Notes: generated by a model not told the origin, from the letters alone. A DNA stretch of 64,000 nt from Candidatus Pandoraea novymonadis (GCF_003004665.1 NZ_MUHY01000001.1:310001-374000); one strand, 5' to 3'; counted from the stretch's first letter, positions 9,981 through 19,547 are shown. A program made the numbers and translations.

Positions 9981-10906
9981 GCGTTTTCTACTCAAAAAAT
10001 TATTAATTTTTGAAGGTTTGTCATAATAGACTGATCCTTCGCTTATTTTACCAACAGCCATAGCCTCCAATTAAACAGATAATGCAGATGAAGTCAGCTT
10101 ATAAAGCTATTTTATAGTGTTAAAAATAAAAATATAGAAATGATTAAAATCTAGAAAATTTAAATAATTTTCGTGGACCAGAAAAAATTTATTCCATTTT
10201 CTCATCGAAAAAAGTGGATAGACAAATTGAGGCCTTGATTATTATTACTGGTTTTAGCGTTCTTAAAACACGTCTAAATGGAAATTTAGACTAATGTGAA
10301 TATTAATCACATCAGGCTTATGAGCTCCTCTAAACAGAGGTATTCGTGAATAGATTTTAAGTAAAAACGCACCGAGATAAAGATCTTCATCTTTACGATG
10401 GATAATCTGTTAACAGATTATGAGAATTTTTCAAACATGAAAATATCCGCAAACACCTCTATCATGAACGAACATAACCATAAACGAGCAACCATATCAT
10501 AGAGGATCTTATCCTATATTTCATTCGTATAGACTTTGTAAATTTTTTTTACAAACAAAATGGACAATATTCTTGACAAGTATGTTCACAATATAAAGCT
10601 ACAATTTTTGTAGGTTTCGGATCACATATAAAAAACGAATGTCATAACTTCTTCTGTGATTTGGGATACCGTCATGCGCGGAGAGAGCAAAGACCATGTC
10701 CATTCATGAAAATCTCAATTCATAAGGATGTATCGTGCTCATTTTTGATATATATAAATGAATTGGAAAAGATATAATTTAAACATTGTTGATAGACTTC
10801 AGCAATGACAATGCCTCATTAGCGATTTCTTGGTGCAATACTAATCAATTAGCCATATTCTTTCGAGAATCATTCTATTCGATTGGACAGTGGAAGATCC
10901 AAAAAA
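9981..10906. other. 0.9-kb gene-free region between hom and the Mth938-like gene
   Basis: No coding sequence I can support on either strand. Related free-living genomes often carry an alaT aminotransferase gene here (from memory), but I could not recognise any piece of it. The region should hold promoters for hom and the downstream + strand operon, and it contains the run of hairpins listed at 10273-10555. Confidence 0.5.
10273..10555. repeat. cluster of seven short inverted repeats
   Basis: Inverted repeats in order: TCTAAAT/ATTTAGA (10273-10290, 7 bp), ATGTGA/TCACAT (10294-10312), CCTCT/AGAGG (10327-10340), TAAAGAT/ATCTTTA (10378-10395), the 20-bp perfect palindrome ATAATCTG-TTAA-CAGATTAT (10402-10421), AGGAT/ATCCT (10503-10515), and TTTGTAAA/TTTACAAA around five T's (10535-10555). 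Arms are perfect. Function unknown. Confidence 0.8.
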
Positions 10907-11293
10907 GTGAAATTTTATCAAGATCCTTTACAGACATTGAATACTATTACCGGTTACGGCGATAATCATGTTGAAATCAATAAAGTCTGCTATATGCATA
11001 GCGTTATTGTTTTTCCTGATGGTGATGTTCGGAATTGGTCTGTGAGCCATTTTGACGCACTGTTGCCAGAACATTTTGAATCGCTCATTTCGCTATCACC
11101 TGAGGTTGTTATTTTCGGCAGCGGTAAGCGCTTACGTTTGCAGAATCCACGTCTTACCGCATCTTTAGCTGAGTTACAGATCGGTGTCGAAGCTATGAAT
11201 TTTCAAGCGGCATGTCGGACCTACAATATTTTGATGGCTGAAGGCCGTAAGGTCGTATTGGCCTTACTGATTGAAAGTGAGACTACCACGTGA
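10907..11293 (+). CDS. Mth938-like domain protein (DUF498 family)
   Basis: Small protein of the Mth938/COG3737 fold; biochemical role unknown, although relatives occur near respiratory-complex assembly genes. The 128 residues contain ITGYGDNHVEINK, LSPEVVIFGSGKRLR and the signature ACRTYNILMAEGRKVVLALLIE, close to the family consensus. I chose GTG 10907 (MKFYQDPLQTLN) with a GGAAG upstream; a TTG at 10883 is possible. The stop overlaps the arnT start (GTGA), so the two are translationally coupled. The same pair heads the Ara4N cluster in Burkholderia as I recall it. Confidence 0.85.
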   Translation: MKFYQDPLQTLNTITGYGDNHVEINKVCYMHSVIVFPDGDVRNWSVSHFDALLPEHFESLISLSPEVVIFGSGKRLRLQNPRLTASLAELQIGVEAMNFQAACRTYNILMAEGRKVVLALLIESETTT

Positions 11294-12978
11294 GTAAGCT
11301 AGGTATCCAACATAGGTCACTTTATTCGTATTCCCTGTCTAATACCAGTTTTAGGTTTTTAATAATCACATTTTCACTGCTGTGGTTCGGTGTCCTGGAT
11401 TATCGCCACTTAATATCGAGCGATGAAGGTCGTTATGCCGAAATAGCGCGTGAAATAGTGACGTCTGGTGATTGGATCACTATCCGTTATAACAACTATA
11501 AGTATTTCGAGAAACCTCCTCTACAAATGTGGATGAATGCATTGACATTTATGTTTTTCGGTATTGGTGAATGGCAAGCTCGTTTTTGGACATCTCTAAC
11601 AGGATTTTCTGGCATTCTAATGGTTGGTTACACTGGCCGTCATGTCTTCAACGACAGAGTCGGATTAATGTCCGCTGTCGCACTCGGTAGTGCCCCACTC
11701 TGGGCTCTTCTTGGTCACTTCAACGTACTTGATATGGGGCTATCATTCATGATGACCCTTACGTTGTGTAGTTTGTTACTTGCACAACGACAAAATTTAC
11801 CGAAGCGTCTATTGCGCCAGTGGATGTGGTTATGTTGGGCAAGTATGGGTTTAGCAGTTTTAAGTAAAGGCTTGATTGGTCTTTGCTTACCAGGTGCTGT
11901 GCTCGTTATTTATACATTATTTACACGCGATTGGACACTATGGAAACGCCTCTATTTCGGTAGCGGTTTGGTTATATTTTTTATCATCACCGCACCATGG
12001 TTTATCCTGATTCAATTGAATAATCCGGAGTTCTTCGATTTTTTCTTTATCAATGAACACTTCAAACGTTTTCTAAGTAATGGACATAATCGTGAAGGCA
12101 AGATGTGGTATTTCGTACCTGTTTTTCTGGTCGGCTTTTTACCGTGGTTGTCGATTCTGCCTCAAACTGTGAAAATCACGCTGAAAAATCCATGCCAAAA
12201 AAATGGATTTTCTCCAATTACTTTGATTTGGGTATGGATTGTCTTTATCTTTCTATTCTTCAGCTATTCGCATTCGAAGCTAATTTCATACCTCTTGCCG
12301 ATTGCACCGGCCGTCGCCATTCTGTTAGGTTTGTATCTATCTCGAATTACTAAAGAACGTTTCCGACGAGATATTGCGGGATACGCCTTATTACTTGCAG
12401 GAGCAGCCGTCCTAACACCCATCTTGATCGATGGGCAAGCAGATGTGCGTAATACGATCGAAGCGTATACTGATTTCAAATGTTGGTTGATGGTGTCTTA
12501 TGCCACCGGTCTTATTGGTATGTTTATCGCGTGGCGATTAGTAAAACATAGCGCTAAGCAGGCCATCATAGCATTTGCTGGAGGTATGTTTTGTCTAATG
12601 ATGATTGCCCATCTTGGGCACGAAGCATTTGGTCGTCATAGTTCTGGTATTCTGTTAGTACCTGATGTGAAAAAGGAAATGGAGAAACTCGGTCCCAACA
12701 CCCCATTTTACTCAATCGGCATGATTGATCACACAATGCCATACTACCTTCAGCAGCCAATGATTATGGTCCAAAATCCTGACGAATTGGCATTTGGTAT
12801 CAGCCAAGAGCCAGAGAAATGGGTACCGACACTTGACTCTTTCTATCAAGTCTGGAGAGATAACCCCAAAGCACTAGCACTGGTTAATCCAAACATATTC
12901 CCAAAGCTCAAGGTAGTTGATTTGCCAATGCGGATTGTTGCCCAAGATGCCAGGCGAATAATTATTACAAAGCCTTAA
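11290..12978 (+). CDS. arnT: lipid A 4-amino-4-deoxy-L-arabinose transferase ArnT
   Basis: Inner-membrane GT83 glycosyltransferase that moves Ara4N from undecaprenyl phosphate to lipid A on the periplasmic side. The 562 residues begin with a membrane segment followed by SDEGRYAEIAREIV, the acidic periplasmic loop conserved in ArnT, and then EKPPLQMW; about a dozen hydrophobic segments follow. The start is GTG overlapping the previous stop. With the following genes it forms a full Ara4N pathway. No TolC/Pmr-type regulatory genes are nearby, so constitutive expression is likely, as expected where the modification is essential. Confidence 0.92.
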   Translation: MSKLGIQHRSLYSYSLSNTSFRFLIITFSLLWFGVLDYRHLISSDEGRYAEIAREIVTSGDWITIRYNNYKYFEKPPLQMWMNALTFMFFGIGEWQARFWTSLTGFSGILMVGYTGRHVFNDRVGLMSAVALGSAPLWALLGHFNVLDMGLSFMMTLTLCSLLLAQRQNLPKRLLRQWMWLCWASMGLAVLSKGLIGLCLPGAVLVIYTLFTRDWTLWKRLYFGSGLVIFFIITAPWFILIQLNNPEFFDFFFINEHFKRFLSNGHNREGKMWYFVPVFLVGFLPWLSILPQTVKITLKNPCQKNGFSPITLIWVWIVFIFLFFSYSHSKLISYLLPIAPAVAILLGLYLSRITKERFRRDIAGYALLLAGAAVLTPILIDGQADVRNTIEAYTDFKCWLMVSYATGLIGMFIAWRLVKHSAKQAIIAFAGGMFCLMMIAHLGHEAFGRHSSGILLVPDVKKEMEKLGPNTPFYSIGMIDHTMPYYLQQPMIMVQNPDELAFGISQEPEKWVPTLDSFYQVWRDNPKALALVNPNIFPKLKVVDLPMRIVAQDARRIIITKP

Positions 12979-13024
12979 AAGTTTATCGCGGAATTCATTT
13001 ATTAACTAAATTTGATAATCCACC

Positions 13025-13396
13025 ATGAGTCTGAGGATATTTTTGCTTGTCTTGATCGGTGTTTTTCTCAATGCAAGCGCTCAATTACTGCTCAAAGCAG
13101 GTGCTCAGGTGATTGGCAAGATTGAATTTACGAGCACCAACATTCTCCCAATAACTATTAAAATCGCCACACAAATACCTATTATCGGCGGAATTTTTTG
13201 CTATGCAATCAGTCTTATTATCTGGATTTTTGTACTTTCCCGCGTACCTGTTTCAATTGCCTATCCAATTCTGTCGATCGGTTATATCTTCAACGCTTTT
13301 GCGGCATGGTATCTATTTGGGGAAATATTATCGGTGCAACGTCTAGTAGCCATGGGCATTATCCTCGTCGGTGTCTATCTATTGATACTCAGTTAA
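13025..13396 (+). CDS. SMR/EamA-type small membrane protein, probable Ara4N-lipid flippase subunit
   Basis: A 123-residue protein with four hydrophobic segments of the small multidrug resistance/EamA type (MSLRIFLLVLIGVFLNASAQ, and C-terminal GYIFNAFAAWYLFGE). Its place between arnT and arnB matches the ArnE/ArnF role of flipping undecaprenyl-P-Ara4N across the inner membrane. Enterobacteria use a heterodimer of two such proteins; here only one gene is present, suggesting a homodimer. Assignment to this pathway rests mainly on position. Confidence 0.8.
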   Translation: MSLRIFLLVLIGVFLNASAQLLLKAGAQVIGKIEFTSTNILPITIKIATQIPIIGGIFCYAISLIIWIFVLSRVPVSIAYPILSIGYIFNAFAAWYLFGEILSVQRLVAMGIILVGVYLLILS

Positions 13397-13482
13397 AAAA
13401 CCTATAGGGTTAGTGCACACTCCAAAAACGACGTGAAATCATATCTTTTGCTGTCCATTTTATCCCCAAAATCGATTTCATC

Positions 13483-14625
13483 ATGATGCAACCGTTCCTA
13501 CCATTTACGCGACCATCCATTGATGATGCAACTATCGCTCGTGTTGTCAATGTACTTCGCTCAGGTTGGATCACGTCCGGACAGGAAGTGCAGGAATTTG
13601 AACAAGCACTTTCTCAATTTTTCGGTGGGCGGCACGTACGCGTATTCAATTCTGGCTCTGCCACATTAGAAGTTGCCTTACGTATTGCCGGTGTTCAAGC
13701 TGGAGACGAGGTGATCACTACCCCACTATCATGGGTAGCAACATCCAATGTGATTCTAGAGGTCGGTGCGAAACCAGTATTTATTGATGTTGATCCTGTT
13801 ACTCGAAATTTCAATCTCGAGCTTATCGAGAAAGCTATCACGCCGAAAACTCGCGTTATTCTACCCGTTTATCTAGCAGGTTTACCGGTCAACATGGACC
13901 GACTATATAGTATAGCTAAACACTATAACCTGCGCGTTGTGGAAGACGCCGCACAAGCCATGGGCTCGACCTGGCGAGGCCATCGCATTGGTTCGATTGG
14001 CGATCTTGTCTCATTCAGTTTTCATGCTAATAAGAATCTGACATCTATTGAAGGTGGCGCTCTTGTTTTGAATACAAAAGATGAAGTTCATCTCGCAGAA
14101 AAATATCGGCTACAAGGTCTTACTCGAACTGGATTCGATACCATGGATGTTGATGTGCTCGGTGGCAAGTATAATTTGACAGCTGTTGCTGCTAGCGTTG
14201 GTCTAGGACAAATAGCTCATCTAGAAAATTTTAATCGCCGTCGCCATGCCCTAGCACAGCTTTATTTTGATGGTTTTGAAAAAAAAGAAGCAGTAAAAAT
14301 CGGTGTTGAGCTACCGATTGCAAACTTCACTAACACGAATTGGCACATGTTCCAAATAGTTTTGCCAGAAAACCGTTTGTCCCTTGATCGAGCCGGTTTT
14401 ATGGCAAAACTTAAGGAGTTTGGTATTGGAAGTGGAGTTCACTATCCGGTTATTCACTTGTTTACTTTATACCGTAAACTAGGTTTTAAAAACGGTCAAT
14501 TTCCACATGCGGAACGTATAGGCCGCAACACTGTCACACTGCCGCTATTTCCGAGCATGGAAGATCAAGATGTGTCACGTGTATGCGAAGCTGTCAATAC
14601 GATTTGTGCTCAATTTACAAAATGA
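13483..14625 (+). CDS. arnB: UDP-4-amino-4-deoxy-L-arabinose aminotransferase ArnB
   Basis: PLP-dependent DegT/DnrJ/EryC1 aminotransferase making UDP-Ara4N from the 4-keto sugar with glutamate. The 380 residues include SGWITSGQEVQEFE, NSGSATLEVAL, EDAAQAMGS and the PLP lysine in SFSFHANKNLTSIEGG. Length is normal. Two adjacent ATG codons allow a start at 13483 or 13486. The stop overlaps the arnC start (ATGA), so arnB-arnC are translationally coupled. Confidence 0.95.
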   Translation: MMQPFLPFTRPSIDDATIARVVNVLRSGWITSGQEVQEFEQALSQFFGGRHVRVFNSGSATLEVALRIAGVQAGDEVITTPLSWVATSNVILEVGAKPVFIDVDPVTRNFNLELIEKAITPKTRVILPVYLAGLPVNMDRLYSIAKHYNLRVVEDAAQAMGSTWRGHRIGSIGDLVSFSFHANKNLTSIEGGALVLNTKDEVHLAEKYRLQGLTRTGFDTMDVDVLGGKYNLTAVAASVGLGQIAHLENFNRRRHALAQLYFDGFEKKEAVKIGVELPIANFTNTNWHMFQIVLPENRLSLDRAGFMAKLKEFGIGSGVHYPVIHLFTLYRKLGFKNGQFPHAERIGRNTVTLPLFPSMEDQDVSRVCEAVNTICAQFTK

Positions 14626-15572
14626 AACGACTACAACTCTCTATTGTTATCCCTGTCTACAACGAAGAAGAAGGACTGAACGCTCTATTCTCACGACTCT
14701 ATCCTTCCATAGATAAATTAGGAATGTCCTACGAGATCGTTTTCGTAAACGATGGCAGTCACGATCGTTCTGGAGCAATACTAACTCAGCAGTTCCACAT
14801 GCGCCCAGACGTAACGCGTGTTTTATTGTTCAATGGTAACTATGGTCAGCATATGGCAATTATTGCGGGCTTTGAACATACCCGTGGTGAATGGATTATT
14901 ACACTGGATGCAGATTTACAAAATCCACCAGAAGAAATCAGTAAAGTTGTTGAAAAACTTGCGGCTGGTCACGATTATGTTGGCACGGTTCGGATACATC
15001 GACAAGACACTTGGTTCCGCCGTCATGCTTCACGCATGATGAATCGGTTACGTGAACACATAACACATATTCAAATAACTGATCAGGGTTGCATGCTCCG
15101 AGGCTACAGTCGTCATATTATTGATACGATCAACCAATGCCGAGAAATCAATACCTTTATTCCTGCGCTTGCCTACACATTCGCACAAAAACCCGTGGAA
15201 ATTAATGTGGATCACGAAGAACGCTTCGCTGGAGAATCCAAGTATTCAATATACAGTCTAATTCGTTTGAATTTTGATCTTATTACAGGATTTTCACTCG
15301 TGCCATTACAATGGCTATCAGGAATAGGTATCACCCTATCAATTGGATCCGGCATCCTATTCTTAATGTTAATTACACGGCGCTTTTTGCTGGGAGCAGA
15401 AGTCGAAGGAGTTTTTACGCTCTTTGCTCTTATTTTCTGCATGTTAGGTGTCATTCTATTTGGTATTGGATTGCTCGGTGAATACATCGGTCGTATCCAT
15501 CAGCAAGTACGTGAGCGCCCACGATATTTGGTTCAAGGATTGCTTGAAGAACATGATACGCATACAGCTTAG
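14622..15572 (+). CDS. arnC: undecaprenyl-phosphate 4-deoxy-4-formamido-L-arabinose transferase ArnC
   Basis: GT2 glycosyltransferase that loads formyl-Ara4N onto undecaprenyl phosphate at the cytoplasmic face. From ATG 14622 (MKRLQLSIVIPVYNEEEG) the 316 residues give the GT-A fold with VFVNDGSHDRS, the metal-binding DADLQNPPEEI and, near the C-terminus, two membrane helices followed by LLGEYIGRIHQQVRERPRY. The ATG overlaps the arnB stop. The in-frame upstream ATG at 14583 lies inside arnB and is not used. Confidence 0.95.
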   Translation: MKRLQLSIVIPVYNEEEGLNALFSRLYPSIDKLGMSYEIVFVNDGSHDRSGAILTQQFHMRPDVTRVLLFNGNYGQHMAIIAGFEHTRGEWIITLDADLQNPPEEISKVVEKLAAGHDYVGTVRIHRQDTWFRRHASRMMNRLREHITHIQITDQGCMLRGYSRHIIDTINQCREINTFIPALAYTFAQKPVEINVDHEERFAGESKYSIYSLIRLNFDLITGFSLVPLQWLSGIGITLSIGSGILFLMLITRRFLLGAEVEGVFTLFALIFCMLGVILFGIGLLGEYIGRIHQQVRERPRYLVQGLLEEHDTHTA

Positions 15573-15644
15573 CAAAGGCTGTCCTCAGCTAATCCGGATA
15601 ATTTATTCTGACTCTAAACGAAAAGTGTGCACATATTTTTATGT

Positions 15645-16550
15645 ATGAAATCTAAAGTTGTTGTTTTTGCTTACCACAATGTGGGAGTACGCTGCCTAAG
15701 AGTACTTCTTACCCAAGGTGTTGACGTCGCGCTGGTGATTAGTCATCAAAACAGTCCAAATGAAAATATTTGGTTTGATAGTGTTGCATCCGTTGCCGCG
15801 GAACATCACATTCCTGTTGTGACTCCTAACCATGCGAATGGTCCTGATTTACAGGAGAAAATCACAGCAATAGCACCTGATTTTATTTTTTCATTCTATT
15901 ATCGTCACATAATACCCAGCGCAATACTCAGCCTAGCTAAGCATGGTGCATTCAATATGCATGGCTCATTGCTACCAAAATATAGAGGGCGTGCACCCGT
16001 AAATTGGGCAGTATTGCGAGGAGAAAGTGAAACTGGTGCTACCTTACACGAAATGATTGCTCAACCAGATGCAGGAGCTATCGTCGAGCAAACTACTGTG
16101 CCAATCTTGCCTGATGATACAGCTGGTGAAGTCTTTGAAAAAGTCACAGTTGCAGCTGAGCAAACCCTCTGGCACTGCTTACCAAAGCTTTTAAATGGTA
16201 CCGCCCCACGTCGTTCAAATGATTTGAGAGCAGGCAGCTATTTTGGAGTTCGTAAACCCGAAGATGGAAAAATCGACTGGAGGCAGTCTGCAATAAATGT
16301 CTATAACCTCATTCGTGCCGTGTCATTTCCATATCCAGGCGCCTTTACAAACATAAGGGGAAACCAGTGGGTGGTTTCAAAAGCGCGTCTTTCACATATT
16401 GGTGCACTTACTGGTTTACATAATGGCTTACAAGTGGTAAATCATCAAATGCTTGGCATTTGCGGTGACGGTCATGCTATTGACATTCAAGAACTATTAC
16501 TGAATGGGGTTCCTGTGACACCAGAACGCTTTTCTCAGCTTAATCAATGA
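15645..16550 (+). CDS. arnA: UDP-Ara4N formyltransferase (ArnA N-terminal domain as a separate gene)
   Basis: Transfers formyl from 10-formyl-THF to UDP-Ara4N. The 301 residues match the formyltransferase half of ArnA: NMHGSLLPKYRGRAPVNW with catalytic Asn and His, and the Asp in IAQPDAGAIVE. A C-terminal OB-like domain follows. In E. coli this activity is fused to the decarboxylase; here the two are separate genes 9 bases apart, the arrangement I recall in Burkholderia. Start at ATG 15645 (MKSKVVVFAYHNVGVRC) matches the family; a start 18 bases upstream is less likely. Confidence 0.9.
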   Translation: MKSKVVVFAYHNVGVRCLRVLLTQGVDVALVISHQNSPNENIWFDSVASVAAEHHIPVVTPNHANGPDLQEKITAIAPDFIFSFYYRHIIPSAILSLAKHGAFNMHGSLLPKYRGRAPVNWAVLRGESETGATLHEMIAQPDAGAIVEQTTVPILPDDTAGEVFEKVTVAAEQTLWHCLPKLLNGTAPRRSNDLRAGSYFGVRKPEDGKIDWRQSAINVYNLIRAVSFPYPGAFTNIRGNQWVVSKARLSHIGALTGLHNGLQVVNHQMLGICGDGHAIDIQELLLNGVPVTPERFSQLNQ

Positions 16551-16559
16551 CTTGGAACT

Positions 16560-17606
16560 ATGAAAAAGGTACTTATTCTTGGTATCAATGGATTTATTGG
16601 TCACCATCTATCAAAACGTATCCTCGAGGCTACTAACTGGGAAGTCTACGGGATGGACATGCTCACAAACCGTCTCGGTGAGCTAGTCAATCATGAGCGC
16701 ATGCACTTCTTGGAAGGTGACATTACGATTAACAAAGAATGGGTGGAATACCACATTCGTAAATGCGATGTCATCCTGCCACTCGTCGCAATTGCTACCC
16801 CAGCCACTTACGTCACGCAGCCGCTACGCGTCTTCGAACTCGACTTCGAAGCAAACCTTCCAATTGTTCGCTTGACTTTCAAATATGGGAAACATTTAGT
16901 TTTTCCCTCTAGCTCCGAAGTTTACGGTATGTGCGAAGATGACTCATTTGATGCAGAAGCCTCGATGTTGATTTACGGCCCGATAAACAAGCCACGTTGG
17001 ATCTACGCATGCTTAAAACAATTGATGGATCGCGTAATTTGGGGCTACGGCATGGAAGGACTAAATTTCTCACTATTCCGTCCATTTAACTGGATTGGCT
17101 CCGGACTCGATTCGATTTACACACCAAAGGAAGGTTCATCAAGAGTTGTAACACAGTTTCTTGGGAATATAGCCCGTGGTGAAAACATCCATCTCGTGGA
17201 TGGAGGTCACCAAAAGCGTACGTTTACTGATATCGATGATGGCATCGATGCTTTGGTCCGTATTATTAATAACAAGAATGGTGTAGCATCAGGAAAAATT
17301 TACAACATTGGCAACCCGAAAAACAACTATTCTGTGCGCGAATTAGCCAATATGATGTTAGAGTTAGCCATTGAATTTCCAGAATATGCCGTCTCAGCTA
17401 AACAAGTTCAGTTGACCGAAACTTCATCGGAAGAATACTATGGCAATGGATATCAGGATATAAAAAATCGTGTGCCAAATATCGAAAATACAATCCAAGA
17501 ACTCGGGTGGAAACTCACAACCAATATGGACCACTCACTTCGAAAAATATTCGAAGCATATCGTAGTCGCGTAGGAGATGCTCGCCATCTAGTTGATGAA
17601 GAATAA
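16560..17606 (+). CDS. arnA: UDP-glucuronate decarboxylase (ArnA C-terminal domain as a separate gene)
   Basis: NAD-dependent oxidative decarboxylation of UDP-glucuronate to the 4-keto pentose used by ArnB. The 348 residues are an extended SDR: Rossmann motif GINGFIGHHL at 8-17, SSSEVYG, catalytic Tyr and Lys in WIYACLKQLMD, and FRPFNWIGSG. It immediately follows the formyltransferase gene. UDP-glucuronate must come from a Ugd enzyme not in this window. Confidence 0.93.
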   Translation: MKKVLILGINGFIGHHLSKRILEATNWEVYGMDMLTNRLGELVNHERMHFLEGDITINKEWVEYHIRKCDVILPLVAIATPATYVTQPLRVFELDFEANLPIVRLTFKYGKHLVFPSSSEVYGMCEDDSFDAEASMLIYGPINKPRWIYACLKQLMDRVIWGYGMEGLNFSLFRPFNWIGSGLDSIYTPKEGSSRVVTQFLGNIARGENIHLVDGGHQKRTFTDIDDGIDALVRIINNKNGVASGKIYNIGNPKNNYSVRELANMMLELAIEFPEYAVSAKQVQLTETSSEEYYGNGYQDIKNRVPNIENTIQELGWKLTTNMDHSLRKIFEAYRSRVGDARHLVDEE

Positions 17607-17712
17607 ATAGTATTGATCTAGTCCGTCGTAAATATTTTTTGTTATCTTCGGAGTAGATCTTGGCTTGCTGGTCTTTTTTTGAATATCCGAATCCATAAAA
17701 AATTTTCAAGGG

Positions 17713-18621
17713 ATGGCTCATATTGTCTTAAAAATTGACGTAGACACATTGCGCGGAACCCGTGAAGGTGTGCCAAATCTCATTCGTTTACTAGAATCTG
17801 CTCACGCGCGAGCCACTTTTTTATTTAGTCTTGGTCCAGACCATACTGGATGGGCTCTCAAACGGCTATTTCGTCGAGGTTTTCTTAAAAAAGTTACTCG
17901 TACATCTATCATTGAGCATTATGGCTTTAAAACACTAATGTACGGCACATTATTGCCTGGACCAGATATCGGTATAAGAGCAGTTAATGCCATGCGTGCA
18001 GTTGCCAAAGAGGGACATGAGACCGGCATTCATACTTGGGACCACGTATATTGGCAAGACAATGTCCGTATGAGTGACGCCGTTTGGACGAAACGGCAGA
18101 TGAAAAATGCTTATACACGCTATATTGAGATATTTGATACCTCTCCCGTCACACACGGCGCTGCAGGTTGGCAGATGAATGCCCATGCATTTCGTCAAAT
18201 TGATAGATGGGATATGAAATATGCCTCCGATGGTCGTGGTAATGCTCCACATTACCCTATCGTGGATGGGCAACGCTTGAACCACGTGCAAATACCAACT
18301 ACCTTGCCAACCGTTGATGAATTGATTGGTATCAACGGCTTGGATGCTGATGGAGTACTCGAGTATTTGCTTACATTAACTATTAATGTAGAGAAAGATC
18401 ATGTATTTACGCTTCATGCTGAGCTTGAGGGCCAAAAACTTGCTCCATTATTTTCAAAGTTACTAACTGGCTGGACTGATCAAGGGTACTCGTTAGTTGC
18501 CATGGAGGACTATTATTCCACTCTAGATTTAAAAAAACTACCTGCTCACTCTATGGTATGGGGGAGAATAAACGGACGCGCAGGTGAGCTGATTTTAGAA
18601 GGTGCTACTCCTACTCTATAA
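17713..18621 (+). CDS. arnD: undecaprenyl-phosphate formamido-arabinose deformylase ArnD
   Basis: NodB-homology polysaccharide deacetylase that removes the formyl group from undecaprenyl-P-Ara4FN before transfer to lipid A. The 302 residues show the metal-binding Asp in LKIDVDTLRG, ATFLFSLGPDHTG, and the HxxxH-type motif in GHETGIHTWDH. It ends the Ara4N gene run, 107 bases after the decarboxylase gene. Confidence 0.93.
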   Translation: MAHIVLKIDVDTLRGTREGVPNLIRLLESAHARATFLFSLGPDHTGWALKRLFRRGFLKKVTRTSIIEHYGFKTLMYGTLLPGPDIGIRAVNAMRAVAKEGHETGIHTWDHVYWQDNVRMSDAVWTKRQMKNAYTRYIEIFDTSPVTHGAAGWQMNAHAFRQIDRWDMKYASDGRGNAPHYPIVDGQRLNHVQIPTTLPTVDELIGINGLDADGVLEYLLTLTINVEKDHVFTLHAELEGQKLAPLFSKLLTGWTDQGYSLVAMEDYYSTLDLKKLPAHSMVWGRINGRAGELILEGATPTL

Positions 18622-18768
18622 CTTGATTGAACAAAGTTCTAATAAGAACAGTTTAGACCAAAGTTTCAAACAATATATATTGGTAATACCAACAAACTAA
18701 AATAAATAGCAATTTTTTATCGGAATGTTGTCCAAGAATTTCGATTTACATATCCAAGGAGGCTTATT

Positions 18769-19230
18769 GTGACTGTCATCATAGATACTCACGTTCCTGA
18801 TTTCACGGCCGCTGCTACCGGGGGGGAAATCTCTTTAAAAGGACTACGAGGGAGGAAAGTTATCATTTATTTTTATCCTAAGGATAATACAGCCGGCTGT
18901 ACCATGGAAAGTATGGCATTTCGTGATGCTTACACGCAATTTATAGAGTTAAATTCTGAAATCATTGGCGTATCACGCGACAGTCTTCGCTCACACGATA
19001 GCTTCAAACGTAAATTAGGTCTACCTTTCCCCCTCTTATCTGATGTTGAAGAAAAGATTTGCAATCTATTTGATGTTCTCAAAAAGAAAAAACTGTACGG
19101 TAAAGAATATATGGGGATTGAGCGAAGTACTTTCCTAATCGATACCAATGGTATTCTTCGAAAAGAATGGCGTTGCGTAAAGGTTGCGAATCACGTCGAC
19201 GAGGTACTTTCTGCTATACAAGCGCTATAA
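18769..19230 (+). CDS. bcp: thioredoxin-dependent peroxiredoxin Bcp/PrxQ
   Basis: Reduces hydrogen and organic peroxides with electrons from thioredoxin. The 153 residues have the AhpC/TSA fold with the active-site pattern PxxxTxxC in PKDNTAGC; peroxidatic Cys44. The resolving Cys five residues later, seen in E. coli BCP, is Met here, so this may be a one-Cys type or may use Cys98 or Cys136. TPGCT is usual; TAGCT is seen. GTG start with a perfect AAGGAGG 6 bases upstream. A PhoH-family gene normally follows in Burkholderia; here it is a remnant. Confidence 0.92.
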   Translation: MTVIIDTHVPDFTAAATGGEISLKGLRGRKVIIYFYPKDNTAGCTMESMAFRDAYTQFIELNSEIIGVSRDSLRSHDSFKRKLGLPFPLLSDVEEKICNLFDVLKKKKLYGKEYMGIERSTFLIDTNGILRKEWRCVKVANHVDEVLSAIQAL

Positions 19231-19547
19231 AAGAAGTTCCGGTTTTTAATGTTAATCTGCTGAACGTTAACCTTGTGTGTTTCTCTAGAATTAGATACCT
19301 ATGCTACTGCCATTGGCACAGATAAAAAAGGAAACATCACTTGCTTTCGATCAGTTTCTCCAAAGCGATCGCAGACTTCGCCAAAAAAAAACACAAAACC
19401 CAGTAAACCGCAACCCATACTATTGAAAATAGACTAGTGCGAGTGCAACCAATTTTCAATTAACTAGAAAAGAGCGACCGTGGGATCGGTCTCCTACTTG
19501 CTCCTGCTACTAGCAACGTTTCAAACACAGCAAAAACAGCAATAAAC

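Noticed and set aside
10294-10312. CRP-like dyad TGTGA-N7-TCACA
   Set aside because: Spacing is one base too long for the CRP consensus and it sits among other inverted repeats; kept only as part of the hairpin cluster.
10565-10600. TTGACA/TATAAA promoter upstream of the Mth938-arnT operon
   Set aside because: Spacing between the hexamers is only about 13 bases and the site is more than 300 bases from the first gene.
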